Below, in pieces: positions 8,302-17,089 of a DNA stretch of 64,000 nt. The notes beneath the pieces are model-generated. The model saw only the letters and a program-made list of their open reading frames with translations. It did no database searches and had not been told where the DNA came from. Positions within the stretch are counted from its first letter, which is position 1. Each line of letters starts with the position of its first letter. The stretch is from Halomonas maura (GTDB lineage Bacteria; Pseudomonadota; Gammaproteobacteria; Pseudomonadales; Halomonadaceae): contig NZ_JAUFPQ010000023.1 in assembly GCF_030409305.1 (NCBI RefSeq), forward strand, positions 280,680 through 344,679, read 5' to 3'. The translations under genes and the position numbers were made by a program.

Positions 8302-9336
8302 TCATGGCCGAGGCGGCCGCGCGAAATCCGGGAGGCGGAAGCGCCGGCGATAGGCGCTCGGGGTGAGGCCGGTGGTGCGCTTGAACAGGCGCCGGAAGAA
8401 GGCCGCATCCTCGTAGCCGACCCGCCAGCTGATCTCGTCGACCGAGGCATCGGACCGCTCGAGGCGACGCTTGGCGTCCTCGATGCGCAGGCGCAGGACA
8501 TAGGCGATCGGCGTGAGGCCGGTGGCGGCCACGAAGCGCCGCTTGAAGGAGCGCTCGGCGAGCGCCGAGCGTCTGATCATCTCCTCCACCGGATGGGCGA
8601 GCGCGAAGTGCTCGCCCAACCACTGCTGCGCCCCCAGGATTTCCGCGTCGCCGTGATCCGTGCGGCCCTCGAACACCAGATAGGGCGTGAGGCCCTCCTG
8701 ATGCCACTGCAGCGCGAACATCCGCGCGACCTCCTGGGCCGTGATCGCCCCGGCGTAGCGCGCGATGAGATAGAGCACCAGGTCGTGCCAACTCATCGAG
8801 GCCCCCGAGCTCACCAGTTCCTCGTGTCGCCCGCCGATCACCAGCACGCGCTCCGGATGGACCGGCACGGCGGGATAGCTGGCCGCGAACATCGCCGCAT
8901 AGCCGAAATGCACCGTGGCGTCCTGGCCGTCGAACAACCCGGTCTCGGCGAGCAGGAAGACCCCCGAGCAGGCCGAACAGAGCACGGCGCCGCGCTCGTG
9001 CATGCGGCGCAGCCAGGCGACCAGGCCGGGATAGCGGCCCTGCACCCAGACCGGCGGGCGCAGCAGCACCGCGGGGACGATCACGATGTCGCTGGTCTCG
9101 ATGGTGTCGATCGCCCGCTGCACGGTGATCGGGATGCCGCTCGCCAGCTCCAGCGGGCCCACGGCCTCGCCGACGATCTCGATGTGAAACGCTTCGGGGG
9201 CAGCGACCATGCCCGTGGGCGCCACGCTGTTCATCACGTCGAAGATGCCGGCAAGCGTGGAGATCGCGGCCTCGGGCAACGCCACCAGGCTGACGTGCCG
9301 GGGGCTCGCGCCGACTGACGGGGGGTGTCCGCTCAT
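8302..9336 (-). CDS. GlxA/FtrA-type transcriptional regulator (DJ-1/PfpI domain plus AraC HTH)
   Basis: A 344-residue AraC-family regulator from the ATG at 9334-9336. The N-terminal domain (about 10-190) is DJ-1/PfpI-like, with the GAVLCSACSGVFLLAETGL nucleophile-elbow region retaining a cysteine. The C-terminal domain (about 245-335) is a double helix-turn-helix of AraC type (AERSFKRRFVAATGLTPIAYVLRLRIEDAKRRLE). The frame extends upstream to 9513, but that part has no protein-like character and would overlap the divergent methyltransferase gene. Divergent transcription with a 146-bp gap suggests that it controls the methyltransferase gene. Confidence 0.88.
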   Translation of the reverse strand: MSGHPPSVGASPRHVSLVALPEAAISTLAGIFDVMNSVAPTGMVAAPEAFHIEIVGEAVGPLELASGIPITVQRAIDTIETSDIVIVPAVLLRPPVWVQGRYPGLVAWLRRMHERGAVLCSACSGVFLLAETGLFDGQDATVHFGYAAMFAASYPAVPVHPERVLVIGGRHEELVSSGASMSWHDLVLYLIARYAGAITAQEVARMFALQWHQEGLTPYLVFEGRTDHGDAEILGAQQWLGEHFALAHPVEEMIRRSALAERSFKRRFVAATGLTPIAYVLRLRIEDAKRRLERSDASVDEISWRVGYEDAAFFRRLFKRTTGLTPSAYRRRFRLPDFARPPRP

Positions 9337-9482
9337 GGCGCGGGGAATCTCGTGGCGGGAGATATTCAGTTTGGCACGAACGGACCGGTTACGGCGATTC
9401 CCGCTCTTCTGCCGATCGGGGGGCGCGACGATGATGGAGAGGCAGTTGACACCACCCGACCCGTCACACAAGGAGCACCTCC

Positions 9483-10556
9483 ATGAACGCCCCCCTGATC
9501 GACCAGACGACACTCGAATCCTTCGTGACCCGCGCCGTCGATGACCTGTCCGCCGCCTACGGCGGGGTGATGGTCAGCCTCGGCAGCAAGCTCGGCCTGT
9601 ACAAGGCCATGGCGGGCGCCGGCCCACTCGGCGCCGCGGAACTCGCCACCCGCACCGGCTGCGCCGAGCGCTACGTCCGCGAGTGGCTGAACGCCCAGGC
9701 CGCCGGCGGCTATGTGGGCTACCACGCCGTCAGCGACCGCTACGAACTGTCCCCCGAGCAGGCACTGGTGCTGGCCGACGAGGACAGCCCGGTGTTCATC
9801 CCCCACGCCTGGCAGGTGCCGGCCTCGATGTGGTTCGACGAGGAGCGCACCCTCGCGGCCTTCCGTAGCGGCGAGGGCGTGGCCTGGGGCGAGCACGACG
9901 CGCGCCTGCAGTGCGGGGTGGCGGCGTTCTACCGCAACGGCTATCGCGCCAGCCTGGTGCCGGAGTGGCTGCCCGCCCTCGAGGGCGTGGTCGACAAGCT
10001 CGAGGCCGGCATCGAGGTCGCCGACGTGGGCTGCGGCCACGGCCACTCGACCGTGCTGATGGCGCAGGCCTTCCCGCGCTCGCGCTTCCATGGCATCGAT
10101 GGCCACGCCGCCTCGATCGACGCCTCCCGGCACAACGCCGCCACGGCGGGGGTCAGCGAGCGCGTGACTTTCGACCTGGCCCGGGCGACGGACTACCCCG
10201 ACCGGCAGTACGGCCTGATCTGCTTCTTCGACTGCCTGCACGACATGGGCGACCCGGTCGCCGCGGCCCGCTACGCCGCCCGGGTGCTGGCGCCCGGTGG
10301 CACGGTGATGCTGGTCGAGCCGTTCGCCCAGGACCGGGTCGAGCACAACCTGTCGAGCGTCTCGCGGATCTACTATGCGGCGTCCACCACCATCTGCTGC
10401 GCGCATGCGATCTCGGAGGGCGGCGCGCTGGTGCTCGGCGCCCAGGCCGGCGAGGAACGCCTCGCCGAGGTGTTCCGCCAGGCGGGCTTCGGCCACTTCC
10501 GGCGCGCCGCCGAGACGCCGTTCAACCTGATTCTCGAAGCGCGCCTCTCCGAGTGA
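9483..10556 (+). CDS. Class I SAM-dependent methyltransferase with N-terminal winged-helix (Rv2258c-like)
   Basis: A 357-residue protein. The N-terminal 100 residues form a winged-helix dimerisation region like that of Rv2258c (KLGLYKAMAGAGPLGAAELA, then CAERYVREWL). The Rossmann methyltransferase domain follows, with motif I VADVGCGHGH at about 179-188 and LHDMGDP and VLAPGGTVMLVEP further on. The substrate is unknown; relatives act on small molecules. A strong AAGGAG ribosome binding site precedes the ATG. It is divergent from the GlxA-type regulator, which is the likely controller. Confidence 0.85.
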   Translation: MNAPLIDQTTLESFVTRAVDDLSAAYGGVMVSLGSKLGLYKAMAGAGPLGAAELATRTGCAERYVREWLNAQAAGGYVGYHAVSDRYELSPEQALVLADEDSPVFIPHAWQVPASMWFDEERTLAAFRSGEGVAWGEHDARLQCGVAAFYRNGYRASLVPEWLPALEGVVDKLEAGIEVADVGCGHGHSTVLMAQAFPRSRFHGIDGHAASIDASRHNAATAGVSERVTFDLARATDYPDRQYGLICFFDCLHDMGDPVAAARYAARVLAPGGTVMLVEPFAQDRVEHNLSSVSRIYYAASTTICCAHAISEGGALVLGAQAGEERLAEVFRQAGFGHFRRAAETPFNLILEARLSE

Positions 10557-10592
10557 CGTGGCCCGGAGAGCGAGGCGCCAGCCCATGGCCTC

Positions 10593-10611
10593 GGGGGGCG
10601 TCCCGCCCCCC
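10593..10611. terminator. GC-rich hairpin between convergent genes
   Basis: A perfect 8-bp stem of G and C (10593-10600 with 10604-10611) and a 3-nt loop lies between the convergent methyltransferase and VOC genes. It lacks a T-run, so intrinsic termination would be weak. Confidence 0.4.
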
Positions 10612-10719
10612 ATCCCTGGCGTCAGGCGATCGCCTGTCCTGGTTTCCTCTTCGCCCCGCAGCATGGTCGACCAGGCGGCCAGGCCTCCGACCGTCCGCCG
10701 ACAAGGCACGGCGCCGCGG

Positions 10720-11115
10720 CTAGGAGCCGTAGCCGTCGCCGATGAACTCGATCAGACAGAACCCATGGCCGAAGGGGTCGGAGAACGTGATGCATCTCGA
10801 ACCTCGCCATGCGATGCAGTCGCTTTCCCGAACCGCGCCACACTCGAGCACGCGCGCGGCGGCCTGCTCGATGTCCTCGACGACGACGTCGAGATGCACG
10901 GGCGTCCAATGCCGCGAATAGTCCCGATGCCTCACGGGCCCCTTCACGCACCTCGAGCCACTCGCGTTCTCGAGCAGATAGATCGTCGATTCGCCCCCCG
11001 TGAGCTCGGCAACGTCATCATCGAGCAGGCGATCGAGTTCCAGGCCAAAGGCAGCGCAGTAGAACGCGATGGCCGGTGCGAGCTCGGGCACGTCGATATT
11101 GATCAGCATCTTCAT
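10720..11115 (-). CDS. VOC family (glyoxalase/bleomycin-resistance fold) protein
   Basis: A 131-residue single-domain VOC protein built of two beta-alpha-beta-beta-beta modules. Metal ligands could include the His of TPVHLDVVVED (about residue 73) and the Glu of CLIEFIGDGY near the C-terminus. The start MKMLINIDVPELAPAIAFYCAAFGLELDR is typical. The activity (lyase, dioxygenase or resistance protein) cannot be inferred. Its last 48 bp recur at 6452-6499 as part of a gene remnant. Confidence 0.8.
   Translation of the reverse strand: MKMLINIDVPELAPAIAFYCAAFGLELDRLLDDDVAELTGGESTIYLLENASGSRCVKGPVRHRDYSRHWTPVHLDVVVEDIEQAAARVLECGAVRESDCIAWRGSRCITFSDPFGHGFCLIEFIGDGYGS
10730..10777. repeat. 48-bp direct repeat, copy 2 (VOC gene 3' end)
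   Basis: Partner of the copy at 6452-6499, with one mismatch and the same orientation. It lies inside the 3' end of the intact VOC gene. Recombination between the copies would excise the intervening 4.3 kb. Confidence 0.85.
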
Positions 11116-11276
11116 GGCGCAGACCTCGCCTCTTCACCAACACGATGCACCGGCAGCCCCCCAACGGCGCCCCCTGGCACGACACCCGGCGAGGGAGGCG
11201 CGGCCGCGCGGCGTTTTGACAGCCTCCCGCCACCACCTAGACTGAAATCAATGACAAACAATCGAGAGGTATCAGT

Positions 11277-12725
11277 ATGTTGCATTACAGCATACGCGAC
11301 CGCCTCGTCGGCCTGCAGGGCACCGGTTTCCTCCTGAGCGCAATGCTCCTTGCCCTGGTCCCCCTGGCGCCTGCCGCCCTGGCGCAGGACGAGCCGACCG
11401 CCCCCGAATTCCTCACCAGTTACGGTGACATGACCTTCCCCGAGCAGTTCCCCGACGGCACCGCCATCAGCCTCACCCAATGGAGCCACTTCGTGCCGCG
11501 CTACGACGAGTGGTTCCGGGAGTATGCGCAGCAATGGGGCGAGGCGCACAACGTCGAGGTCACGGTGAACATGATCAACATCGCCGACCTGACCTCGACC
11601 CTGTCGGCCTCCATCGCCGCCGAGGAGGGCGCCACGGTGTTCGAGATGGTGGCCCCGCCCACCGCCTTCATCGACGGCCTGCAGTCGCTGGCGGACGTCA
11701 ACCAGGCCGCGGCGGCGGCCTTCGGCGAGCGCACCGGCACCTGCGAGCGCTCCAGCTACCTGCCCGCCACCGACACCTGGTACGGTTTCTGCCACGGCTG
11801 GGTGCCGGACCCCGGTGACTATCGACGCTCGCTGTGGGCCGACGCCGGCTTCCCCGAGGGGCCCGAGACCTACCAGGACCTGCTCGAGGGCGGCGCCAGG
11901 ATCTTCGAGGACACCGGCCTCCCGGTGGCGCTGGGCATGTCGCCGGAGATCGACTCCGAGTTCTATGCCCGCGCGCTGATCTGGTCCCACGGCGGCTCGA
12001 TCCAGGACGAGGACGGCAACGTCACCTTCGACTCGCCCGAGGTGCTCGAGGCGGTGCGCTTCCAGAAGGAACTGTTCGACAGCGCCATGACGCCGGAGGT
12101 CTTTTCCTGGAACGCGGCCTCCAACAACCAGACCTTCATCGGCGGCCGCGCCTCCTATATCCAGAACTCCATCTCCTTCTATCGCAGCGCCCAGGAGTCG
12201 GCCCCGGAGGTCGCCGCGGACACCGGCTTCCGCCCGGGTCTCAAGGGGCCCGGCGGCGAGGTGAAGATGCCCTCCCACGTGTGGTTCATCGACGTGATCC
12301 CCGACTACGTGACGGACCCCGACGAGCTGGCCGCGGCCAAGAAGTTCATGCTCGACCTGGAGAACAACTACGCCAGCGCCTCCTACTACTCGAAGTTCTA
12401 CAACTTCCCGGCCTTCCCGTCGCGCAGCGAGCGGCTGTTCGCCGAGGACGGCTGGCTGAGCGACGACCCCTGGAACGCCGAGCCGCCGGACAAGCTGGGC
12501 CTGCTGCGCACCGCCGAGGAGTGGACCGCCTGGCTCGGCTATCCCGGCTATGCCAACCCGGCGATCAGCGAGGTGTACGAGTCCCACCTGCTCTCCAGCA
12601 TGATGGCCGACGTCACCCGCGGCCAGAAGACGCCGGAACAGGCGATCGCCGACACCAACGCCGAGATCGAGGAGATCTTCGCCAAGTGGCGAGAACGCGG
12701 GATGATCGGCAGCGGCAGTGACTGA
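11277..12725 (+). CDS. ABC importer substrate-binding protein, carbohydrate class (family 1)
   Basis: A 482-residue periplasmic binding protein with a 36-residue signal peptide that ends in APAALAQ. The mature part has the two-lobe architecture of family 1 solute-binding proteins (for example LTQWSHFVPRYDEWFREYAQQWGE, then NNQTFIGGRASYIQNS). It is the first gene of an operon with an ATPase and two permeases. Class membership points to a sugar, sugar alcohol or glycoside ligand, but the ligand cannot be read from the sequence. A GAGAGG ribosome binding site precedes the ATG. Confidence 0.88.
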   Translation: MLHYSIRDRLVGLQGTGFLLSAMLLALVPLAPAALAQDEPTAPEFLTSYGDMTFPEQFPDGTAISLTQWSHFVPRYDEWFREYAQQWGEAHNVEVTVNMINIADLTSTLSASIAAEEGATVFEMVAPPTAFIDGLQSLADVNQAAAAAFGERTGTCERSSYLPATDTWYGFCHGWVPDPGDYRRSLWADAGFPEGPETYQDLLEGGARIFEDTGLPVALGMSPEIDSEFYARALIWSHGGSIQDEDGNVTFDSPEVLEAVRFQKELFDSAMTPEVFSWNAASNNQTFIGGRASYIQNSISFYRSAQESAPEVAADTGFRPGLKGPGGEVKMPSHVWFIDVIPDYVTDPDELAAAKKFMLDLENNYASASYYSKFYNFPAFPSRSERLFAEDGWLSDDPWNAEPPDKLGLLRTAEEWTAWLGYPGYANPAISEVYESHLLSSMMADVTRGQKTPEQAIADTNAEIEEIFAKWRERGMIGSGSD

Positions 12726-12782
12726 CGACCGCCGGCCGGCCCCTCCCGGGCCGGCCGCGTCAGCCCCTGACGACGAACCCTT

Positions 12783-13835
12783 ATGGCGATACTGACCACG
12801 CGGGCACTCAAGAAGCACTACGGCCGCATCATCGCCGTGGACGGGGTCGACATGGAGACCCATGACGGCGAGCTGCTCGCCGTGCTCGGCCCCTCCGGGT
12901 CGGGCAAGACCACCCTGATGCGCATGGTCGCCGGCCTCGAGGAGCCCAGCGCCGGCGAGCTGTTCATCGACGGGCGCTCCATCGTCGGCGTCCCCCCGCG
13001 CAGCCGCAACATCGCCATGGTGTTCCAGAACTACGCGCTCTACCCCAACATGACGGTGCGCGACAACATCCTCTTCCCGCTGCGCGCGCGCAAGGCGCCG
13101 CCGGACGAGCAGCGCCGCCAGCTGGACTGGGTGGCCGGCATCCTCGAGATCACCGACCTGCTCGACCGCCGCCCCACCCGGCTGTCGGGCGGCCAGAGCC
13201 AGCGCGTGGCGCTGGCCCGCGCCATGGTGCGCACCCCCGACCTCTTCCTGTTCGACGAGCCGCTGAGTTCACTGGATGCGCAGATCCGCAGCCAGGCCCG
13301 CGGCGAGCTGCGCGAGCTCCATGACCGCACCGGTATCACCACCCTCTACGTGACCCACGACCAGACCGAGGCCCTGGGGCTGGCCGATCGCATCATGGTC
13401 ATGGAGAAGGGCACCGTCCACCAGATCGGCACCCCCCAGCAGCTCTACTACGACCCCGCCGACACCTTCGTCGCCGGCTTCATCGGCGACCCGCCGATGA
13501 ACCTGCTGCCCCTCGACGGGCGCATCATCGGCGTGCGCCCGGAGCACTTCCATCTCGCCGCCGAGGCGCCGAACGACGAGATCGTCCTGGAACTCGACAT
13601 CGAGGTCGAGCACCTCGAGTTCCTGGGGGCGGAATGGCTGGTCTACGGCGTGGTGCGCCGCGGGGTGACCGAGCAGCGGCGCCCGCCGCGGGTCATCGGC
13701 CGCCTGCGCCAGGCCGCCATGCCGACGCTTGCCACCGGCGAGACCCATCACTTCGTGGTGACCCGCCGCGATGCCTGCTTCTTCGACCCCGCGACGGGCC
13801 AGCGACTCTCGCAGGCCAGGGTGGCGGTGACATGA
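12783..13835 (+). CDS. ABC importer ATP-binding protein, MalK/UgpC type
   Basis: A 350-residue ATPase with Walker A GPSGSGKT at about 38-45, signature LSGGQSQRVALARA at about 138-151, Walker B LFLFDEP at about 158-164, and the switch His in VTHDQTEAL. The C-terminal 110 residues form a TOBE-like regulatory domain typical of carbohydrate importer ATPases. It energises the two permeases downstream. Its stop overlaps the next start by 4 bp (ATGA). Confidence 0.92.
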   Translation: MAILTTRALKKHYGRIIAVDGVDMETHDGELLAVLGPSGSGKTTLMRMVAGLEEPSAGELFIDGRSIVGVPPRSRNIAMVFQNYALYPNMTVRDNILFPLRARKAPPDEQRRQLDWVAGILEITDLLDRRPTRLSGGQSQRVALARAMVRTPDLFLFDEPLSSLDAQIRSQARGELRELHDRTGITTLYVTHDQTEALGLADRIMVMEKGTVHQIGTPQQLYYDPADTFVAGFIGDPPMNLLPLDGRIIGVRPEHFHLAAEAPNDEIVLELDIEVEHLEFLGAEWLVYGVVRRGVTEQRRPPRVIGRLRQAAMPTLATGETHHFVVTRRDACFFDPATGQRLSQARVAVT

Positions 13836-14824
13836 GCGCCGGACCCGACGGTTCCGACCGGGCCGGGCCGGCCGCGCGCGGTCCGGAGCCGCCCGATGGC
13901 GCCCTGGCCCGCCTGGCGCTGGCCCTCGAGCGCCCCCGGGTGCTGGGCGCGCTGCTGCTCGCCCCGGCGGTGCTCTATGTGGTGGCCTTCGTGGCCGTGC
14001 CGTTCTTCATCGCCATCGCCCTGAGCGTGAGCGATGCCACGGTCGGCAGCCCGCAGATCGACACCTTCGTCGGCCTGGACAACTTCCTCGCCGTGCTCGA
14101 CCAGTCGGGCTTTCGCCTGGCGCTGCGCAACAGCCTGCTGATCACCACATTGACGGTGCTGATCCTGCTGGTGCTGGCGACCACCGCCGTCGAGCTGCTG
14201 GCCCGCGACTTCCGCGGCAAGCGGCTGGTCCAGGTGCTGTTCATGATCCCCTGGGCGATGCCGGTGTCGCTGTCGGCGATCACCTGGCTGTGGGTGCTGG
14301 ACTCCCAGTACAGCCCCATCGACTGGGTGCTGGTGCAGATCGGCCTGCTCGGCCCGGGCGGCACCTTCGGCCCCTCCTGGAACCTCTTCTACCTGGGCCG
14401 GGAGGGCCTGGCGATCGCCTCGATCGTGCTGGTCGACGTGTGGCGGACGCTGCCGCTGGCGACCATCATCGTGCTGGCCGGGCGCCTGTCGATTCCCCGC
14501 GAGCGCCTCGAACAGGCGCAGCTCGACGGCGCCGGCTTCTTCCGCATCCTGTTTCGCATCATCATCCCCGCGCTGGCCCCGGTGCTGACCGTGGCGATCC
14601 TGTTCACCGCCCTGCTGGTGATCGGCGAGATGTCGACCATCGCCCTGCTGACCCGCGGCGGCCCCGGCCACAGCACCCAGATCCTGCCGCTCTGGGCCTA
14701 CCTCAAGGGCATCAACAGCGGCGACCTGGGCCAGGGCGCGGCCATCGCGCTGTTCCTGTTCCCGGTGCTGCTGGCGGCGGCGGTCGTGGCGCTGCGCTTC
14801 GCCTATCGCGCCGGCAAGGACTGA
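13832..14824 (+). CDS. ABC importer permease 1 (MalF/UgpA type)
   Basis: A 330-residue inner-membrane permease with about six helices after a polar N-terminus of some 35 residues. The EAA-loop region appears as ERLEQAQLDGAGFFRILFRIIIPALAPV, where the ATPase docks. The start at 13832 was chosen because it overlaps the ATPase stop and opens with plausible sequence. An upstream extension of the frame lies inside the ATPase gene and is out of phase with it. Confidence 0.9.
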   Translation: MSAGPDGSDRAGPAARGPEPPDGALARLALALERPRVLGALLLAPAVLYVVAFVAVPFFIAIALSVSDATVGSPQIDTFVGLDNFLAVLDQSGFRLALRNSLLITTLTVLILLVLATTAVELLARDFRGKRLVQVLFMIPWAMPVSLSAITWLWVLDSQYSPIDWVLVQIGLLGPGGTFGPSWNLFYLGREGLAIASIVLVDVWRTLPLATIIVLAGRLSIPRERLEQAQLDGAGFFRILFRIIIPALAPVLTVAILFTALLVIGEMSTIALLTRGGPGHSTQILPLWAYLKGINSGDLGQGAAIALFLFPVLLAAAVVALRFAYRAGKD

Positions 14825-14835
14825 GGGGAAAGATC

Positions 14836-15675
14836 ATGCGAACCGCCGCCCGCCAGCCACTGTTCTACGCCGCCATCACCCTGCTGGTGCTGTTCACCAC
14901 CCTGCCGGTGCTCTATGCGGTGATCACCATCTTCAAGCGCGAGAGCGAGCTCTACCGCTTCGGCTCCAACCCCTTCCTCTACGAGACCTCGCCGACCCTG
15001 GACCACCTGATCTACCTGTTCACCGACACCGCCTTCCCCACCTTCGCCATGAACTCCCTGATCATCGGGCTGCTGGTAGTGGCCATCACCGTGGCGCTGG
15101 CCGTGCCGGCGGCCTATGCCCTGGCGCGGCTGACCGGCCACTGGGGTGAACGCTCCGGCATGGCGATCTTCCTGGTCTACCTGATTCCCCCCACCCTGCT
15201 GTTCATCCCGCTGTTCCGCATCGTGGTGGCGCTGGGGCTGGCCAACACCATCTGGTCGCTGGTGCTGGTGCTGCCGACCATCACCATCCCCTTCTGCACC
15301 TGGCTGCTGCTGGGGTTCTTCCGCTCGGTGCCGCCGCAACTCGACGAGGCCGCGCTGCTGGATGGCTGCACCCGCCTCCAGGCATTCTGGAAGGTGGTGC
15401 TGCCCCAGGCCCTGCCCGGCATCGGCGCCTGCATCGTGTTCGCCTTCTCGCTCTCGCTGTCCAACTACATCTACGCGGTGACCTTCGTCAGCGAATCGGC
15501 GGCGCGCAACATCAGCGCCGGGGTACCCACCGAACTGATCCGCGGCGACGTCTACTTCTGGCCATCGCTGATGGCCGCCACCACGGTGGTGGCGATCCCC
15601 CTGGGCATCGCCTACGGCCTGCTGTTCGACTACCTGGTGCGCGGCTTCCAGAGCGCCGGCGCCGGCGGGGAGTGA
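14836..15675 (+). CDS. ABC importer permease 2 (MalG/UgpE type)
   Basis: A 279-residue permease with six predicted helices. The EAA loop is visible as PPQLDEAALLDGCTRLQAFWKVVLPQALPG, matching the MalG class. It is the last gene of the four-gene importer operon, 11 bp after permease 1, and is preceded by an AGGGGA ribosome binding site. The pair forms a heterodimeric channel. Confidence 0.9.
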   Translation: MRTAARQPLFYAAITLLVLFTTLPVLYAVITIFKRESELYRFGSNPFLYETSPTLDHLIYLFTDTAFPTFAMNSLIIGLLVVAITVALAVPAAYALARLTGHWGERSGMAIFLVYLIPPTLLFIPLFRIVVALGLANTIWSLVLVLPTITIPFCTWLLLGFFRSVPPQLDEAALLDGCTRLQAFWKVVLPQALPGIGACIVFAFSLSLSNYIYAVTFVSESAARNISAGVPTELIRGDVYFWPSLMAATTVVAIPLGIAYGLLFDYLVRGFQSAGAGGE

Positions 15676-15968
15676 CGGCGCGAGGCACCGGGGCATCCGA
15701 CATTCCCGGGATGGGCTTGCCGACGGATGCCCGTGGCAGCATGCCGGTGAAGGGCAGCGTCAGGGCGGTGTCGAGAAATAAATAACACGAAAGTCTTTGA
15801 CCCACGCTGACGGGCGTGACACCGTGGTGCCAGTTGGTTAGCAAGCAGCATGGTTTCAGCAGCAGTCGAATCCTTTCGATCGCCTGTAATTGTATTCCTT
15901 GTCTTACCCGCTACTCATCTGGGTGACGCCAGGAACTTTGCAAGGCGCTAAGCGCGAGAGGATTTTTC
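15676..15968 (+). promoter_or_regulatory. Long leader region of the cold-shock gene
   Basis: A 293-bp gap between the ABC importer operon and the cold-shock gene. It becomes less GC-rich towards the gene, which fits a promoter followed by a long structured 5' untranslated region, as is common for csp genes. I could not assign exact promoter boxes. The ribosome binding site just upstream of the ATG is GAGAGGA. Confidence 0.4.
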
Positions 15969-16175
15969 ATGACGACTGGTACCGTCAAGTGGTTCAACGA
16001 TTCCAAGGGTTTCGGCTTCATTTCTCCTGCCGATGGCAGTGATGACGTGTTCGCCCATTTCTCCGAAATCCAGACGGAAGGCTTCAAGTCCCTGCAGGAA
16101 GGTCAAAGCGTCTCTTTCGACGTGACTCAGGGCAAGAAAGGCCTCCAGGCCTCGAATATCAAGACGCTCGCCTGA
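15969..16175 (+). CDS. Cold-shock domain protein, CspA family
   Basis: A 68-residue single cold-shock domain. RNP1 (KGFGFIS, about 14-20) and RNP2 (DVFAHFS, about 26-32) are intact, and the start [12 protein letters not shown] is canonical. Such proteins bind single-stranded RNA and DNA and melt mRNA structures. The gene is a single-cistron unit with its own terminator at 16219-16243. Confidence 0.95.
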   Translation: MTTGTVKWFNDSKGFGFISPADGSDDVFAHFSEIQTEGFKSLQEGQSVSFDVTQGKKGLQASNIKTLA

Positions 16176-16218
16176 TCTCAGGGATCACGAGCGCTCTCGA
16201 ACCTCACCGGTTCGCTGA

Positions 16219-16243
16219 TCAGGGCCCGCTTAGCGGGCCCTGA
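16219..16243 (+). terminator. Intrinsic terminator after the cold-shock gene
   Basis: A perfect 11-bp stem (16219-16229 with 16233-16243) and a 3-nt loop are followed by a modest T-rich tail. It lies 43 bp after the stop codon. Confidence 0.75.
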
Positions 16244-16289
16244 TTCGTTGTATGCCGGCTCGACCCGCTGGTGCCTGAAATAAGGAATA

Positions 16290-16335
16290 GGGAATCGGGG
16301 TCCGTCCCCGTATCGGGAATCGCGTTCCGTCCCCG
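16290..16335. repeat. Two 21-bp direct repeats, 25-bp period
   Basis: The units at 16290-16310 and 16315-16335 share GGGAATCG at one end and CCGTCCCCG at the other, with four variable bases between. They lie between the cold-shock terminator and the LysE gene. The GGAAT...CCGTCCCC sequence resembles REP-like intergenic elements common in proteobacteria. Confidence 0.55.
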
Positions 16336-16338
16336 AGG

Positions 16339-16971
16339 TCAGCGTCTTGCTTCGGTAGCCATACGGTACGCCAGACTCGTCAGCAGGCCTGCCATTACCC
16401 AGCGCTGGGCCGCAATCCACACAGGCCGCCCGGCGAGAAAGCTCGCGATGGCGCCTGCGATGACCACGATCAGGGCATTCACGCCGACACTGATAACGAT
16501 CTGAAATGTTCCTAGCATCAGCGACTGAGCCAGTACACTGCCATATTGCGGCTCGATGAACTGCGGTAGCAAGGCAAGATACATGATGGCGATCTTGGGG
16601 TTCAGCAGATTGGTCACGAACCCCATGCAGAATAACCTGGCGTGGCTGTCCTTCGGCAATTGCCTGACCTGGAAAGGTGACCCCCCACCGGGCCTGACCG
16701 CCTGCCATGCCAGCCACAACAGATACAAGGCACCACCGATCCGCAATGCATCATACGCATAGGGAATCGCCAGCACGATCGCGGTAATGCCGAATGCCGC
16801 GCACAGCATGTAGAAGACGAACCCCAGCGCCACACCGCTCAACGAGATCAACCCCGCCATTCGGCCCTGGCAGATCGAGCGAGATATCAGGTAGATCATG
16901 TTGGGCCCTGGTGTCAGCACCATCCCCAGCGCAACGAGGGAAAAGCCGATCAAGCTCGTCCAGTCAGGCAT
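16339..16971 (-). CDS. LysE/RhtB family amino-acid exporter
   Basis: A 210-residue inner-membrane protein with about six helices. It has the family start SLIGFSLVALGMVLTPGPNMIYLISRSI and the cytoplasmic motif GFVTNLLNPKIAIMYLALLPQF. Members export amino acids or their analogues by proton antiport. I placed the start at the ATG at 16969-16971, where family similarity begins; the open frame extends 42 residues further without resemblance. Confidence 0.9.
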   Translation of the reverse strand: MPDWTSLIGFSLVALGMVLTPGPNMIYLISRSICQGRMAGLISLSGVALGFVFYMLCAAFGITAIVLAIPYAYDALRIGGALYLLWLAWQAVRPGGGSPFQVRQLPKDSHARLFCMGFVTNLLNPKIAIMYLALLPQFIEPQYGSVLAQSLMLGTFQIVISVGVNALIVVIAGAIASFLAGRPVWIAAQRWVMAGLLTSLAYRMATEARR

Positions 16972-17089
16972 GCGTCGTATCCTCCATGACCGCCCAGGCG
17001 ATGGATAGTACAAGCTGCAGACGGAAATCGTCATCTCCGATAGTCGACCATGAAGCCGACGAGCCCTACAGCGCACCGGCCCATCGGGA

